A stretch of 64,000 nt of DNA from Myrica gale (lineage: Eukaryota; Streptophyta; Magnoliopsida; Fagales; Myricaceae), in assembly GCA_963930655.1 (NCBI GenBank), contig OZ005617.1, positions 8,000,501-8,064,500 of the forward strand, read 5' to 3'. The translations under genes were made by a program, and so were the position numbers. The notes beneath the pieces are model-generated. The model ran no database searches. It had not been told where the DNA came from and worked only from the letters and a program-made list of their open reading frames with translations. Positions 11,894-22,224 of the stretch are shown in pieces (the stretch's first letter is position 1; every line of letters starts with the position of its first letter).

Positions 11894-14800
11894 CTCCCCC
11901 TCAAGTTGGAGTGGATATTTGTAACACCCAACTTGCTTAGTAAGTGATCAAATTGTGCAAGTCCAAGAGCTTTTGTAAAAAGGTCCGCAGGTTGCTGACT
12001 TGTATGCATGTAGATTGTTTGAATAACACCGGCTTGAAACTTTTCTCGAACCACATGACAATCTATCTCAATGTGCTTGGTTCGTTCATGAAATACCGGA
12101 TTTGATGCTATGTGCATGGCTGCCTTGTTATCACAATATAGTTTGACTGGTTGAGGGTGTGTTACTTTGAGATCTGCAAGTAAGGACTTTAACCAAGTGA
12201 TCTCACAACATGTGGAGGCCATAGATCTATATTCTGCTTCAGCGGATGAGCGGGAAACGGTCGTTTGCTTCTTGGTCTTCCAGGAGATGGGTGATTTTCC
12301 GAGTAGGATGCAATACCCGGTGATAGATCGTCTAGTGTCCCTGCAGCGTGCCCAATCTGCATCACAGTATGCATGAAGGTAGAGCTCACTAGAAGCTGAT
12401 AAGAAGATTCCTTGGCCCGAAGACTTCTTAATATATCGCAAGACTCTGTGTGCTGCATCCAAGTGTGGTATGTGTGGCTTGTCCATGAACTGACTTAGCA
12501 CATGCACTGAATAGGCCAAGTCTGGTCTCGTGATGGCCAGATAAATTAATCTCCCAACAAGTCGTCTGTATGATGAGGGATCTGCAATGAGTTCACCCTC
12601 AGTCTCACTCAATGCGAGGTTTTGCTCCATGGGGAAGTTGCTAGGCTTAGCTCCAAGGAAACCAGTATCTTCCAATATCTCAAGTGCATACTTCCTCTGA
12701 GACAAGAATATACCTTTGCTCGAACGAGCCACTTCAATTCCCAAAAAATATTTGAGAATCCCTAGATCCTTGAGCTTGAAATGATCACTGAGGAATTTCT
12801 TGACAGTACTGATTTGTTCCAAGCTATTTCCTGCAACGATAATGTCATCCACATAGACTAAAATGGCAGTAAAAGTGTCCTTATGGGATCGGACGAACAA
12901 GGAGTAATCTGCCTTGGATTGTGTGTATCCTGCATCAATGAGGGTGGATGAGAGTTTGGCATACCATTGTCTCGAGGCTTGTTTGAGGCCATAAAGAGAC
13001 TTAACGAGCCTGCATACTCGAGTCTCCCCCTTTCGTCCGAATCCCGGAGGAAGCGTCATATAGACTTCTTCATCCAGATCGCCATAAAGGAATGCATTGT
13101 TGACATCAAGCTGATGGAGATGCCAGTTCTGAGCAGAAGCAAGGGCTAAAATGGTGCGAACGGTGGTCATTTTGGCGACGGGAACAAAGGTCTCGGTATA
13201 GTCGATACCTTCTTGCTGACTGTAGCCTTTGGCAACGAGGCGAGCCTTGTACCGTTCGATAGAGCCATCAGGGTTGTGTTTGATCTTGTAGACCCATTTG
13301 CATCCAATGGGTCGTTTACCAGGAGGAAGATGAGTAAGGACCCAGGTATGGTTGAGCTCGAGAGCATCAATCTCAGCACGCATAGCGGCACGCCAATGTG
13401 GATCACCCATGGCCTGCAAGAAAGATTGTGGTTCTTTGGCAAGAGAGATGGTTGTGGTGAAGGCACGATGAGGAGGAGATAAGCGGGAATAAGAAAGAAA
13501 ATCGGTGAGAGAATAGGGAGTACCTGAAGAACGGACCATTGTAGAGTCGGATGATTGAGCGGGCCGAGACGGTAAGACCTGATCCACATGAAAGTCTTGC
13601 AAGTATGTTGGTGGCTGCGTAGGACGACTAGATCGACGAGGTGCAGGAGGAGAATGAGGTGGTGTAGGGGGTAATGGAGGTATGTCATCTAAGATTTGAT
13701 CGTGTTGAGGGAGAGGACAAGAGAGGATGGGTTCTGTATGAGTGGGTATGGTGGAGGCAAAGGGAAAAGAATCTTCATGAAAGATTACATCACGAGATAC
13801 AAATACCTTTTGTGTACTAAGGTCGTATAGACGGTATCCCTTTTGCCCATATGGATAGCCAAGGAAAGCACACTGAGTAGCTCTAGGGTCGAATTTGGAA
13901 GGGTGTTGGTGGTGAGTGGAAGCAAAGCATAAACATCCAAAGACTCTAAGATGACGGTATGTGGGTTGAGTGCCATACAATTTTTCATAGGGAGACACAC
14001 CACCTAAAACGGGAGAAGGGGTTCGGTTGATGAGATAAGTGGCTGTGAGTACGGCATCCCCCCAAAAATGTGTAGGCATGTGTGCTTGGAAGAGTAGAGC
14101 TCTGGCAACATTGAGGAGATGTCGATGTTTGCGTTCGACCACTCCGTTTTGTTGTGGGGTGGAGACACAGTTGGTTTGATGAATGATACCTTTGGTTGTA
14201 TAGAAGGATGACATGGCAAATTCAGGCCCATTGTCACTCCGTATTATTTTGATGTTGGTGGAGAATTGATTTTCCACAAGGTGAACAAAGGATTGTAGAA
14301 AGGAGCGAGCATCAGATTTGTGTCCCATGAGATACACCCAGGTACTGCGGGTAAAGTCGTCCACAATAGTGAGGAAATATTGTGCACCATTAGTGGAAGG
14401 GATGTGAGGCCCCCCCCAAATATCGACATGTATTAGTTCAAAAGGTTTAAGAGTAGATATTGAACTAGATGGAAAAGATGCACGAGTTTGTTTAGCCAGC
14501 GGGCAAATTGAACAGGATTGCAAATCAGAACTACAAATGTCAGGAATTTTATGAGAAAGAAAAGAAAGAGTTTTATTCGAAAGGTGACCTAAACGACAAT
14601 GCCATGTGTGAGAAGTGGAGGCAGCCACCTGACAACAAGCACTCCTGGTGTTGGTAAAGTGGTACAGGCCGTTGCGCTCAGTTCCCATCCCAATCATCTT
14701 CATCGAGCGCTGGTCCTGAATAAAGCAAAAATTAGAGGAAAAGATGACTAGACAATGAAGGGTCTTGCATAGGTGTTGGACAGAAATCAAATTGAAATGA

Positions 14801-15042
14801 AAAGTCGGGACGCAAAGAACATTAGTTAAAATAAGGGTAGATGAAAAATGAACGGACCCAATATGGGTGACGGTGGCATGCGACCCATTTGGCAATTGGA
14901 CAGTCCGACCATAAACTGGAGAGGAATGGGTCAAGGCAGTAGGTGTGCAAACCATATGATCGGTTGCACCACTATCAAGAATCCACAAAGTATCGTTGGA
15001 CGTACCTGACAAGGAGTTGGCACTACTTACTTGGTGTGCCAT
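11830..15042 (-). CDS. pol: Copia pol polyprotein (protease-integrase-RT-RNase H), no gag
   Basis: One open frame of 1070 residues. Order: aspartic protease LDSGATDHM near residue 22; GAG-pre-integrase WHCRLGHLS near 147; integrase from HVDIWGG near 204, with RSDNGPEF near 266 and VERKHRH near 301; reverse transcriptase with LVYVDDIIVAG near 728; RNase H with CDADWA near 893 and [12 protein letters not shown] after it. It starts in protease, so a usual gag with its zinc knuckle is absent. The frame reads through the purine tract and stops inside the 3' LTR. No internal stop or frameshift is seen. The true translation start is unknown; ATG 15042 follows an A-rich tract on this strand. Confidence 0.93.
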   Translation of the reverse strand: MAHQVSSANSLSGTSNDTLWILDSGATDHMVCTPTALTHSSPVYGRTVQLPNGSHATVTHIGSVHFSSTLILTNVLCVPTFHFNLISVQHLCKTLHCLVIFSSNFCFIQDQRSMKMIGMGTERNGLYHFTNTRSACCQVAASTSHTWHCRLGHLSNKTLSFLSHKIPDICSSDLQSCSICPLAKQTRASFPSSSISTLKPFELIHVDIWGGPHIPSTNGAQYFLTIVDDFTRSTWVYLMGHKSDARSFLQSFVHLVENQFSTNIKIIRSDNGPEFAMSSFYTTKGIIHQTNCVSTPQQNGVVERKHRHLLNVARALLFQAHMPTHFWGDAVLTATYLINRTPSPVLGGVSPYEKLYGTQPTYRHLRVFGCLCFASTHHQHPSKFDPRATQCAFLGYPYGQKGYRLYDLSTQKVFVSRDVIFHEDSFPFASTIPTHTEPILSCPLPQHDQILDDIPPLPPTPPHSPPAPRRSSRPTQPPTYLQDFHVDQVLPSRPAQSSDSTMVRSSGTPYSLTDFLSYSRLSPPHRAFTTTISLAKEPQSFLQAMGDPHWRAAMRAEIDALELNHTWVLTHLPPGKRPIGCKWVYKIKHNPDGSIERYKARLVAKGYSQQEGIDYTETFVPVAKMTTVRTILALASAQNWHLHQLDVNNAFLYGDLDEEVYMTLPPGFGRKGETRVCRLVKSLYGLKQASRQWYAKLSSTLIDAGYTQSKADYSLFVRSHKDTFTAILVYVDDIIVAGNSLEQISTVKKFLSDHFKLKDLGILKYFLGIEVARSSKGIFLSQRKYALEILEDTGFLGAKPSNFPMEQNLALSETEGELIADPSSYRRLVGRLIYLAITRPDLAYSVHVLSQFMDKPHIPHLDAAHRVLRYIKKSSGQGIFLSASSELYLHAYCDADWARCRDTRRSITGYCILLGKSPISWKTKKQTTVSRSSAEAEYRSMASTCCEITWLKSLLADLKVTHPQPVKLYCDNKAAMHIASNPVFHERTKHIEIDCHVVREKFQAGVIQTIYMHTSQQPADLFTKALGLAQFDHLLSKLGVTNIHSNLRGSVEESRNSRPTSKEKISADIT

Positions 15043-15540
15043 GGATTGGGTTTTTTTTTTTTTTTTTTTTTTTTTTTGGTGAAGAAGCGGACCGGGTCGG
15101 ATCGTTTCGGGTCGGACCAGGGTGAGGACTGGATCTGGGCGCTGATTAGAGACGCGGGTCGGGACTCGGGTCTGGATCTAGACGTGGGTCGGCTGGTGCG
15201 GGTCTGGGCGCTGACCAGAGGCGCGGGTCGGAAGTTGGTGCGGATCTGGGCGCTGACCAAAGGTGTGGGCCTGGGCTGCAATCTGTTGGTGCAGGCCTGG
15301 CTGGACGTCCGGATAGTGTTGAGGAAACGGCCTGGGCTGCAATCTGTTGAGGAAACGACCCGAAATTATAGGTTTCGGCCTGATATGAGATTTATAGCCC
15401 AGAAACTGTGCTATCGTCTTCAACCTTGGGAAAAAGGCTACGTGAACAGTGTGTATTCTAATGTTGCAACGGAATACCTCACTGAGACGTATAGCAGCTC
15501 TGAGAATATATTATCACTTCAACTATAAGAGTGAAGGACA
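15043..15540 (-). repeat. GC-rich repeats and homopolymer replacing gag
   Basis: A run of about 27 T on the plus strand (A on the element strand) is followed by imperfect repeats of CTGGGCGCTGA, GCGGGTCGG and related motifs. Reading frames are short or low-complexity, and no UBN2/gag or zinc-knuckle motif is visible. Confidence 0.65.
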
Positions 15541-15668
15541 AAATAAAAGATGCTCATTCAGCATGTAACAGTCACGCTGATGAGAAGAAAAAAAAATGGT
15601 CTCTGTTTCGTGACAGTCGAAACAGAGGACCAAAAGAAAACAAAATAGCTCTTATGGCTCTGATACCA

Positions 15669-15923
15669 TGTTAAAATCAGAGAGGGGAACAAGAGAAAAA
15701 GAAAACTTTTATTATATTCGATGATTATTCAGAGAGGACTTGAGTCCTATTTATACAAGTACGTGGGGAACAAAGAATTGATTACAAAATCAATCAGAAT
15801 ATGTACATGATGCTCCTGCCATATATGTGAGATTTGCTGACTCTTTATTTTTGGTAGAATCACGTGATATCAGCTGAGATTTTTTCCTTTGATGTTGGCC
15901 TAGAATTTCGGGACTCCTCAACA
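15669..15923 (-). repeat. 5' LTR of the pol-only copia
   Basis: 255 bp partner of 11639-11893, adjacent to the primer-binding site. On the minus strand it contains TATAAATAGG as a likely TATA element. Confidence 0.93.
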
Positions 15924-16069
15924 GTACCGGTACCGGTTCCGCTATTTTAAAAAATCCTCTACCGGCTCCGGGTCCGGTTCCGGACGGTAGCCGGTAGCCG
16001 GTACCCGAAACCGGTGCCGGTACCGGAATTCCGGTACCGGCGGTAGAAATGCCCACCCCTAAGGACAAG

Positions 16070-16800
16070 GGAGCCATTGGTATAGTCTGGTCGGAGACAG
16101 AATGGGCTTGGGGGAGCTGGTGGGCTGGGTAAGGTAGGTGAAAATCTGATAGGTTTTGCATTTGGACTGTTGTCGAGAGAAAGACATCAGTGAGGGAGGA
16201 ATTGGGTTCTGTCACCATGGGAGGAGAGTTGGGTCTGTTCGTGGGCTCTTCATCCACGCTGTAAAATGCCTGAGGGGAGAGTGGTAAGAATTGGATGTCC
16301 AAAGGGTAGGTTATTATAGGCGAAGGGGGTGTAGGGAAAAAAAAGGAAGTTCGGGTGGGGTTAAATCAACGCATTGAAGGGGAATGTCATATCTGGCCAG
16401 AGGGAGCAGAGGAATTTCGACTGTGTTTGCTGATGTGGAGGAATGGGAGTGGCTGGATTTTTTTGGCAACTTTGATATTGCCAATTTGGGATTGGAAGAG
16501 GTGCCGGAGATGAGATGATAGTGGAGATTGGTGTGATAGGGCAGTAACTCTTGGGTGGGTGGAGTTAAAGATGAAGGTGAGGTGGCTGAGTGGTTGGGGA
16601 TGTGGTTTAAAAACTTCCGGTGTCATTAATGAAAGATGGTGGGTATCTCTCGGCATAGAGATTATTTTTTATTCTTGAGTCTCTTGGGAGGGTACGTCTC
16701 ACGGCATTTTCGAAACTGAAATTTGTTGAACAGTGATGCCATAATTAGATTGGGGCTAATGGGAGAAGACCTGCATAGTGTTGGTCTACCCTATAATTTT
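16070..16800 (-). pseudogene. Pro-rich frames, possible tail of a DUF4283-type relic
   Basis: Two minus-strand open frames (from 16302 and from 16656 to 16387) are rich in Pro, Ser, His and Leu and have no recognisable domain. They lie in line with, and on the same strand as, the DUF4283 relic at 19500-20303; only the MULE 16828-19054 and an AT-rich block separate them. I infer one decayed gene split by insertions. Alternatively they are chance frames. Confidence 0.3.
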
Positions 16801-16827
16801 AACAAAATTTTAACATCTTTACTTTTT

Positions 16828-17325
16828 GGGAAATTGACATTTTAATCCCTAGGTTTATACCCCTTTGGCAAAATAGTCCCTCAGTTTTAAAATTCAAATC
16901 TAAGGCCCTTAAACTTAATGCTTTTGACGTAGAAGCCCTTCCGTTAGGCTTCCGTCCATCAGCTTAACGGAAGGACAATCCATGTCAGCAGGGCGTCCAC
17001 CTGGCAACACATTACACCAGTTAAAACATATTTCGCAACGCATCGTTTTGATTCTCATTTTTTAAGAAAAGGGGTTGACTCAGGGTCTCACCATCCGAAC
17101 ATTTGCCACCATCTTCCCCACCATTTACTCATCTAGTAGAACCAGTCCAGGACCCTTCCTTCCGAACTTCTTTATCTTGTACTTCTCCATATTCAAGTTC
17201 TCTTTCTGGTATGGTGTGAGATAGAGTGCACCATGTGCTTCATGCTGCAACTGACTCCAAAAGTATTCCCCATTCCCGGACATAGATTTCGCAGGCAGAA
17301 AGTTCATGGGCAATGCTTGCAGGAC
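16828..17325. repeat. Left terminal inverted repeat of the MULE
   Basis: Pairs with 18556-19054 over almost its whole length. It carries a minus-strand frame (17313-17125) almost identical to the plus-strand frame in the right arm. Confidence 0.9.
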
Positions 17326-18529
17326 TTTTTTGTTTTGTTTTTCCCAAATGGTTAGCGATCAAAATACTAGAATTGTCAACCGAATAGATTGAGAAACTTT
17401 CCCATATATAAAGTTGAGTTAGACTTAACCGATGCAATGCTAGGTAAGAAACACTTCTAAGATCACACGTCTGACAAGAAGAAATGGGTGCTCTGTTTTT
17501 TTGTATCTTGATATTGTTACACAAATTTTTTTGTTAAGTCTGATAAGGCGTTGATGATCACAAAATAAACAACTCACGTTTCAGCGATACACAATACTCA
17601 CGTATTAAGTTAGCTTCTCGGCAATAAAGTGTTAAGGAAGTGACATGTGCACCATTCTCTTTAATCATTCAATTGAGGTTACATCAGACATGAGAAAAGT
17701 TTGCTTGTGATGTTGTTTGACAAAGTATTCATGTTCTGAGTTTGCTTTGCTTGACAAAGTATTCATGTTCTGCATCTGTTAAAAGAGAGTTCATTATTGT
17801 TACATTTTGCATGCTGTGAGTGTCTATTTTCAGGCAATGTTGGTTTTTGAATCTCCAATGGTGGTTATTTTTGTGCCCCGTTGAAAGGACGAAAGTTGGC
17901 TAGTCTAAGGAGTCAACGCACACCTGATTCCATATTTGGTGCATATATTTGTGTATCTCATTGATTTTTTAATTTTTGTACACAGAATGTTGCTTCTGTG
18001 TTAGTTGTGAGCCATGTTGACAGAGCACCTCTTTTGATTGCTCATCATGGATGTAAAAAGTAGCTAATGAATGTATATACTCTTTTTTTAACTTCACTCT
18101 GCTTCTAAACAGGTTTCTGGCATGAAAACAGAGCATTCAAAATAATAATCAGAACAATAAAAAAAAATTGTTAATATCGAGAGCCAAAGCAACACTTGCA
18201 CCCATAGGAGATGCAGACCTTCTTGGTTGTTCAACAACTGTGATCTCTTTATTAATCGGAACTACAAGTTTCCTAGGGTAAGGATGCGTGGGCTTTTATT
18301 TTCGTCTAGGGGGAGGAATCTCCATGGGCTCAGATCTTGTGTTGCTACCGTTGGAGTCACGAACGACCTATCACAGAGAAAAATAGGCAAGTCAGAATGG
18401 CAGACCAGCATGGATACGCAATCCTATCCACTATGGACGCACACAATAGGGTTTCATAAAATTTAACCTACATTAATAGATACCATTCTGCACGGGCCAT
18501 CTTCAACTAGCGTAGGAACTTGTAAATCA

Positions 18530-18757
18530 ATGTCACCAAACATCCATGAAGAAGAAGTCGTGCAAGCATTGCTCATGAACTTTCTGCCTTCGAAATCTAT
18601 GTCCGGGAATGGAGAATGCTTTTGGAGTCAGTTGCAGCATGAAGCACATAGTGCGCTCTATCTCACACCATACCAGAAAGAGAACTTGAATATGGAGAAG
18701 TACAAGATAAAGAAGTTCGGAAGGAAGGGTCCTGGACTGGTTCTACTAGATGAGTAA
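18530..18757 (+). other. Conserved ORF in the MULE arm (75 aa), unrecognised
   Basis: The frame crosses the inner edge of the right arm and ends KKFGRKGPGLVLLDE before the stop. The left arm has the same frame (17313-17125, minus) with only a few changes, such as PSKSMSG against PAKSMSG. I do not recognise the family. It could be a captured exon; the two copies may agree simply because the arms have been kept similar. Whether it is translated is unknown. Confidence 0.4.
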
Positions 18758-19054
18758 ATGGTGGGGAAGATGGTGGCAAATGTTCGGATGGTGAGACCCT
18801 GAGTCAACCCCTTTTCTTAAAAAATGAGAATCAAAACGATGCGTTGCGAAATATGTTTTAACTGGTGTAATGTGTTGCCAGGTGGACGCCCTGCTGACAT
18901 GGATTGCCCTTCCGTTAAGCTGATGGACGGAAGCCTAACGGAAAGGCTTCTACGTCAAAAGCATTAAGTTTAAGGGCCTTAGATTTGAATTTTAAAACTG
19001 AGGGACTATTTTGCCAAAGGGGTATAAACCTAGGGACTAAAATGTCAATTTCCC
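18556..19054. repeat. Right terminal inverted repeat of the MULE
   Basis: Inverted copy of the left arm, ending ATGTCAATTTCCC before the target duplication. Confidence 0.9.
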
Positions 19055-19063
19055 TTACTTTTT

Positions 19064-19500
19064 CTCTTACTTTTTCACTTTTTTACTTACTTTTTCATTC
19101 TCTCTCCTTACTTTTTCTCTAACTTTTTCATTTTTTCATTCTCTCTCTTCAACCTTTTTACCAACTCCTACAATTTTACTAAAATTTTAACATCACAAAC
19201 ACTTATTGTCAGCGTGGTTGGAGGCTATCCTGAGGGTGTTGGAGACAGAATTGCTAGCAGTATTAGTGGAGTGGAAACTGAATAGGTGATCTTCGTTTTG
19301 AGAAAAAATTGCAGGATTTTAGAGAAGTTGTGAATTTTTATGTTGAATAGTGTTTTATTAGTGTTTGTATAAAGTGGAGAGAGAAATGATTTGATGTAAT
19401 TGTTTAATAAAAAAATATTGGAGTTATGTGAAAAAGTATAGAGAGAGAAAATTTATGTTGAATAAAAAATTAAAAAATTGTTGGAGATTGTGTAAAATGT
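19064..19500. other. CT-rich and AT-rich stretch, no gene seen
   Basis: Repeated TTACTTTTTC and ATTCTCTCT motifs near 19064-19160, then AT-rich sequence. It may include the end of a small DNA element. No ORF is supported. Confidence 0.4.
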
Positions 19501-20303
19501 ATTGGTTTTTGTGTTTGAATTCTGAATATGTTCGGTGGTAGAATTGTGAATATACTTAAAATCCTGAAAAAATGATGAAAACGAACATACCCTAGGTTTT
19601 TGGGTAAAATTTAGTTTCTCTTGAATCAGCTCTCTAATTTCATGACCAAATTTCTCATCAAGCCAGAAATTTAAAAATCCACGAGAGGCTAAACTATGAC
19701 CTAACCTTCCACAATGGTAGCATAAAGAAATTTGAGCTGGAAACTAATGTAAACGGGGAAAAAGAAATCCGGTTTTCAAAGGGAGACCCACTTCTAGCTC
19801 AACACGGATTCTAACGATTTTTTTGCAAGCGATACTTAATGGAATAGGCTCAATATCCAAAAGACAACCCATATGTTCTCCAATCATTTTAATATTCTAA
19901 GGGAAGCTATGGAGGGGTGGGGGAGACCATGTAATTGAACTCAAAACTGAGTTTTAGACATGTTAATTTCTTCAATGCTGACATCCGGGAGCAATTCTTT
20001 CTAGTTCAAAAGACTTCCTTTGAAATTCCAAGGAGAATTTTGAAGAATGTAATCTTTATCTAATTTTGAGGCAAAATGGACCTTAAGATCCTCAATGGTA
20101 AGATCTTCAGCAAAATGCCAAACCTTGTGGATGAGTGGTATGAGCACGCTTTTGTGAATCTGGCGTTGAGCAATGAGCTTTCCAACCAGCGGATGACTAG
20201 CAATTTTTGTCGCCTGGTCCAATTTTGGAATAAGCTTTGTGGGCAGATCAGACCAGGAGAGAGCTTGAGTTTGAGAGATCAATCGAGAGATTTCTTCGTC
20301 CAT
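19500..20303 (-). pseudogene. DUF4283 / zinc-knuckle LINE ORF1-like relic
   Basis: From 20303 leftward the minus strand encodes a DUF4283-like start (HPLVGKLIAQRQIHK, then LIHKVWHFAEDL and SPWNFKGSLL). After stop codons it continues with a recognisable QLHGLPP segment and a degraded zinc knuckle CYHCGRLGHSLASR, in which the last Cys of C-x2-C-x4-H-x4-C is Arg. This architecture is common in plant LINE-1 ORF1 proteins and related endogenous copies. Internal stops show it is dead. Confidence 0.75.
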
Positions 20304-20342
20304 TATCGCGAAGGGAGGAATTTAAAATAATAGGAGGGTGGG

Positions 20343-20360
20343 TGGGGGGGGGGGGGGGGT
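20343..20360. repeat. Poly-G tract
   Basis: About 16 consecutive G just upstream of the DUF4283 relic. Confidence 0.9.
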
Positions 20361-20929
20361 CAGAAGAGGTCGAGAGGAAGGAGAAGGTTAATGGGACTGT
20401 ATAATCGTCGATAGTGAGAAAGGGCGGAGTAAAACGGGTGACAGGGGAAAGACCAGCTGAGACACGAAACTACTTCTCTTTATATCTTTTGTATACTGGT
20501 TCTTTCTTAGAGAAGAAGAAGCTACTTCTCTTTCCTCTCTGTCTTTCCTTTTTATCCTCTGTCATTTTCTCGCTGGCCTGAGCTTAGCGCCCTTTCATGC
20601 TTTCTCATTGGTCCTGGGATGACGATAGCGTCTGGGCCGCCTCTGTCCCGCATTTATTAAGGGAGATGATATTATTCTCTACGTTATCGTTTCTAAGGAA
20701 TAAGATGATTAGCTTCTCTCGTCGACTTCTTTATCAAGTTGAATATGACCCGTCATTAAGAGAGTTGTCTCCCCCTCCTTTCTTACTGGCTTAGAGGCAA
20801 TGTAGGCATTGCTAATACCCATATGGACCTTAGCCTGCCTTTTCCTCTCCTTGGTCTCTTCATTCTTTTCATTGGGCCTTGATGGTATCAATTTCTTCTT
20901 AATGCCGAAAAACCTTCCCCATCAACATT
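20361..20929. other. Intergenic, no gene seen
   Basis: Mixed sequence with CT-rich patches and a duplicated CTACTTCTCTTT. No coding or RNA feature is supported. Confidence 0.4.
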
Positions 20930-21823
20930 CATTTACTTCAATTTGGTTGAAGGGAAGGGACATTTTCTAGACATCTTATAACCCATCCAATCAGTTAAAA
21001 TAAAAAGTAAATTCAAGGTAGACAATATGTCGTCACCATTTGGTGACTGGTGCGTGTCATCCCAAATCAAGGATCAACAAGCTAAAAAAACAAGCTCGTA
21101 CATGACTTCATGTAGAAAAGGTAGTACAAAAATTCAGAATAAAACTAGTAAAAATATTACCCACCTAATTAGCCCTCTGAGGCCGAATAGCATATATAGG
21201 TTTTGCTAAAATTAAACCTCTTCAAATTAAAATTACATATCTTGTCTTGTCAATTCCCTAACGACTCTTGCATGCTAAAGGGCGTTTATGAAACCATACT
21301 AAACTGTTCAAATGGATAAGTACAAAAAGTACAGTTCGGTTATATCGTTTGAACGAACGAAGCTTTCTTCCAACCGATATATCCTAAATCACAGTGTTAA
21401 AAACTGTTCGAACATTATACCCACAAGTCAAAAACATTATAGAAAAATGAATAATTGGGTTTTACTGTCCGAACAGTAACCAAAACGCTGTGGATAACTT
21501 ATATGTATCCGAATGGTAATCCGAATGTTTTTACTATATCGTGCGAATATCATTCGGGTATGTCGAAAATGTTCCAGAAGTTTGAGAATATTCATATATA
21601 TATATATACACGTACGATTAAACAATACATTTGAACTGGTATAACAAAAATTGTTCTATGCTGAAAATAAGTGCGTTAATCAATGTGGTTGTGATTTACA
21701 ATGGAACTATTCTTTTGTACGTCCGAATAGAATTTCACATTTTAGGATATGGAATGACGTCGCGATCCAAAAGTAACCAAACCTTTGAACAGTTAAATGT
21801 GCGTTCAAACGGAAACGCTGGGG

Positions 21824-21947
21824 GCCAGCGAGCTCGTAGCTCGAGTGGCACCTCCTCCCCTTTTGAAAGGGCTGGTCCCGGATTTGAATCCCGGTGTATG
21901 CAGCTTTGGCTGCTTTCCCCTCACCCCATTACCTAGAAAAAAAAAAG
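21824..21947 (+). mobile_element. tRNA-derived SINE with 13 bp TSD
   Basis: A pol III A-box-like TAGCTCGAGTGG (21837-21848) and B-box-like GATTTGAATCC (21881-21891) head a short body that ends in about 10 A. The flanks carry the direct duplication GGAAACGCTGGGG (21811-21823 and 21948-21960). The size of about 124 bp and the layout fit a short plant SINE. It is not a functional tRNA because no cloverleaf forms. Confidence 0.85.
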
Positions 21948-22224
21948 GGAAACGCTGGGGCCAACAAAATCTTTCCAAGAGTCAATATTTTTTGAACAGA
22001 TATTTTTTTCCCCCAAAAGTACACATTATTTTTGGGATGACAAATGTCCGTTGCACATCCATCCCAAAAAAACGACATTTTATTGGAACAAAAATTTATC
22101 TCGCAAAAATAAATGCATTGGAAAATATACCTTTTGGGACTGGATTGATTTTCATCTCAAAAAAGTAAATGGCTACATATTTCAGAACGGATAACAAAAT
22201 AAGTCAATCAATATTACTTTTGGG

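Larger units (their letters stand above)
11639..15923 (-). mobile_element. Young Ty1/copia element with pol but no gag
   Basis: LTRs at 11639-11893 and 15669-15923 (255 bp each, TG...CA in both orientations) differ at one base that I can see (C at 11684, A at 15714). A perfect 5 bp duplication GTACC flanks the element (11634-11638 and 15924-15928). On the minus strand the initiator-Met primer-binding site TGGTATCAGAGC lies at 15668-15657, next to the 5' LTR, and a purine tract TTGAGGGGGAG at 11904-11894 precedes the 3' LTR. Between the primer site and the pol start there are only about 615 bp, too short for gag, filled with GC-rich repeats and a long homopolymer. The element therefore looks recent but depends on gag from elsewhere. 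Confidence 0.93.
9427..16061. mobile_element. hAT element (about 2.35 kb) carrying a nested copia insertion
   Basis: Ends read TAGGGGAGGG on the left and CCCACCCCTA on the right and form terminal inverted repeats. The flanks carry a perfect 8 bp duplication AGGACAAG (9419-9426 and 16062-16069), diagnostic of hAT insertion. Both subterminal regions are packed with CCGGTACCGG/CCGGAATTCCGG palindromes. The inner part (9650-11600) is AT-rich with short direct repeats and no transposase, so this is a non-autonomous hAT. The copia at 11639-15923 sits near its right end and broke one of the GGTACC palindromes. Confidence 0.9.
16828..19054. mobile_element. MULE with about 498 bp terminal inverted repeats
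   Basis: The left arm (16828 to about 17325) and right arm (about 18556-19054) are inverted copies, both ending in GGGAAATTGACATTTTA. A perfect 9 bp duplication TTACTTTTT flanks the element (16819-16827 and 19055-19063). The 1.2 kb centre has no transposase. The arms carry matching open frames (see below), so this is a non-autonomous Mutator-like element that may hold captured host sequence. Confidence 0.92.

Noticed and set aside
15031..15528. 165-codon plus-strand ORF
   Set aside because: It starts in a homopolymer and runs through GC-rich repeats in the leader of a minus-strand copia; low-complexity, no domain.
21816..21900. A tRNA gene
   Set aside because: A and B boxes are present, but no acceptor or anticodon arm forms; the A tail and TSD show a SINE.
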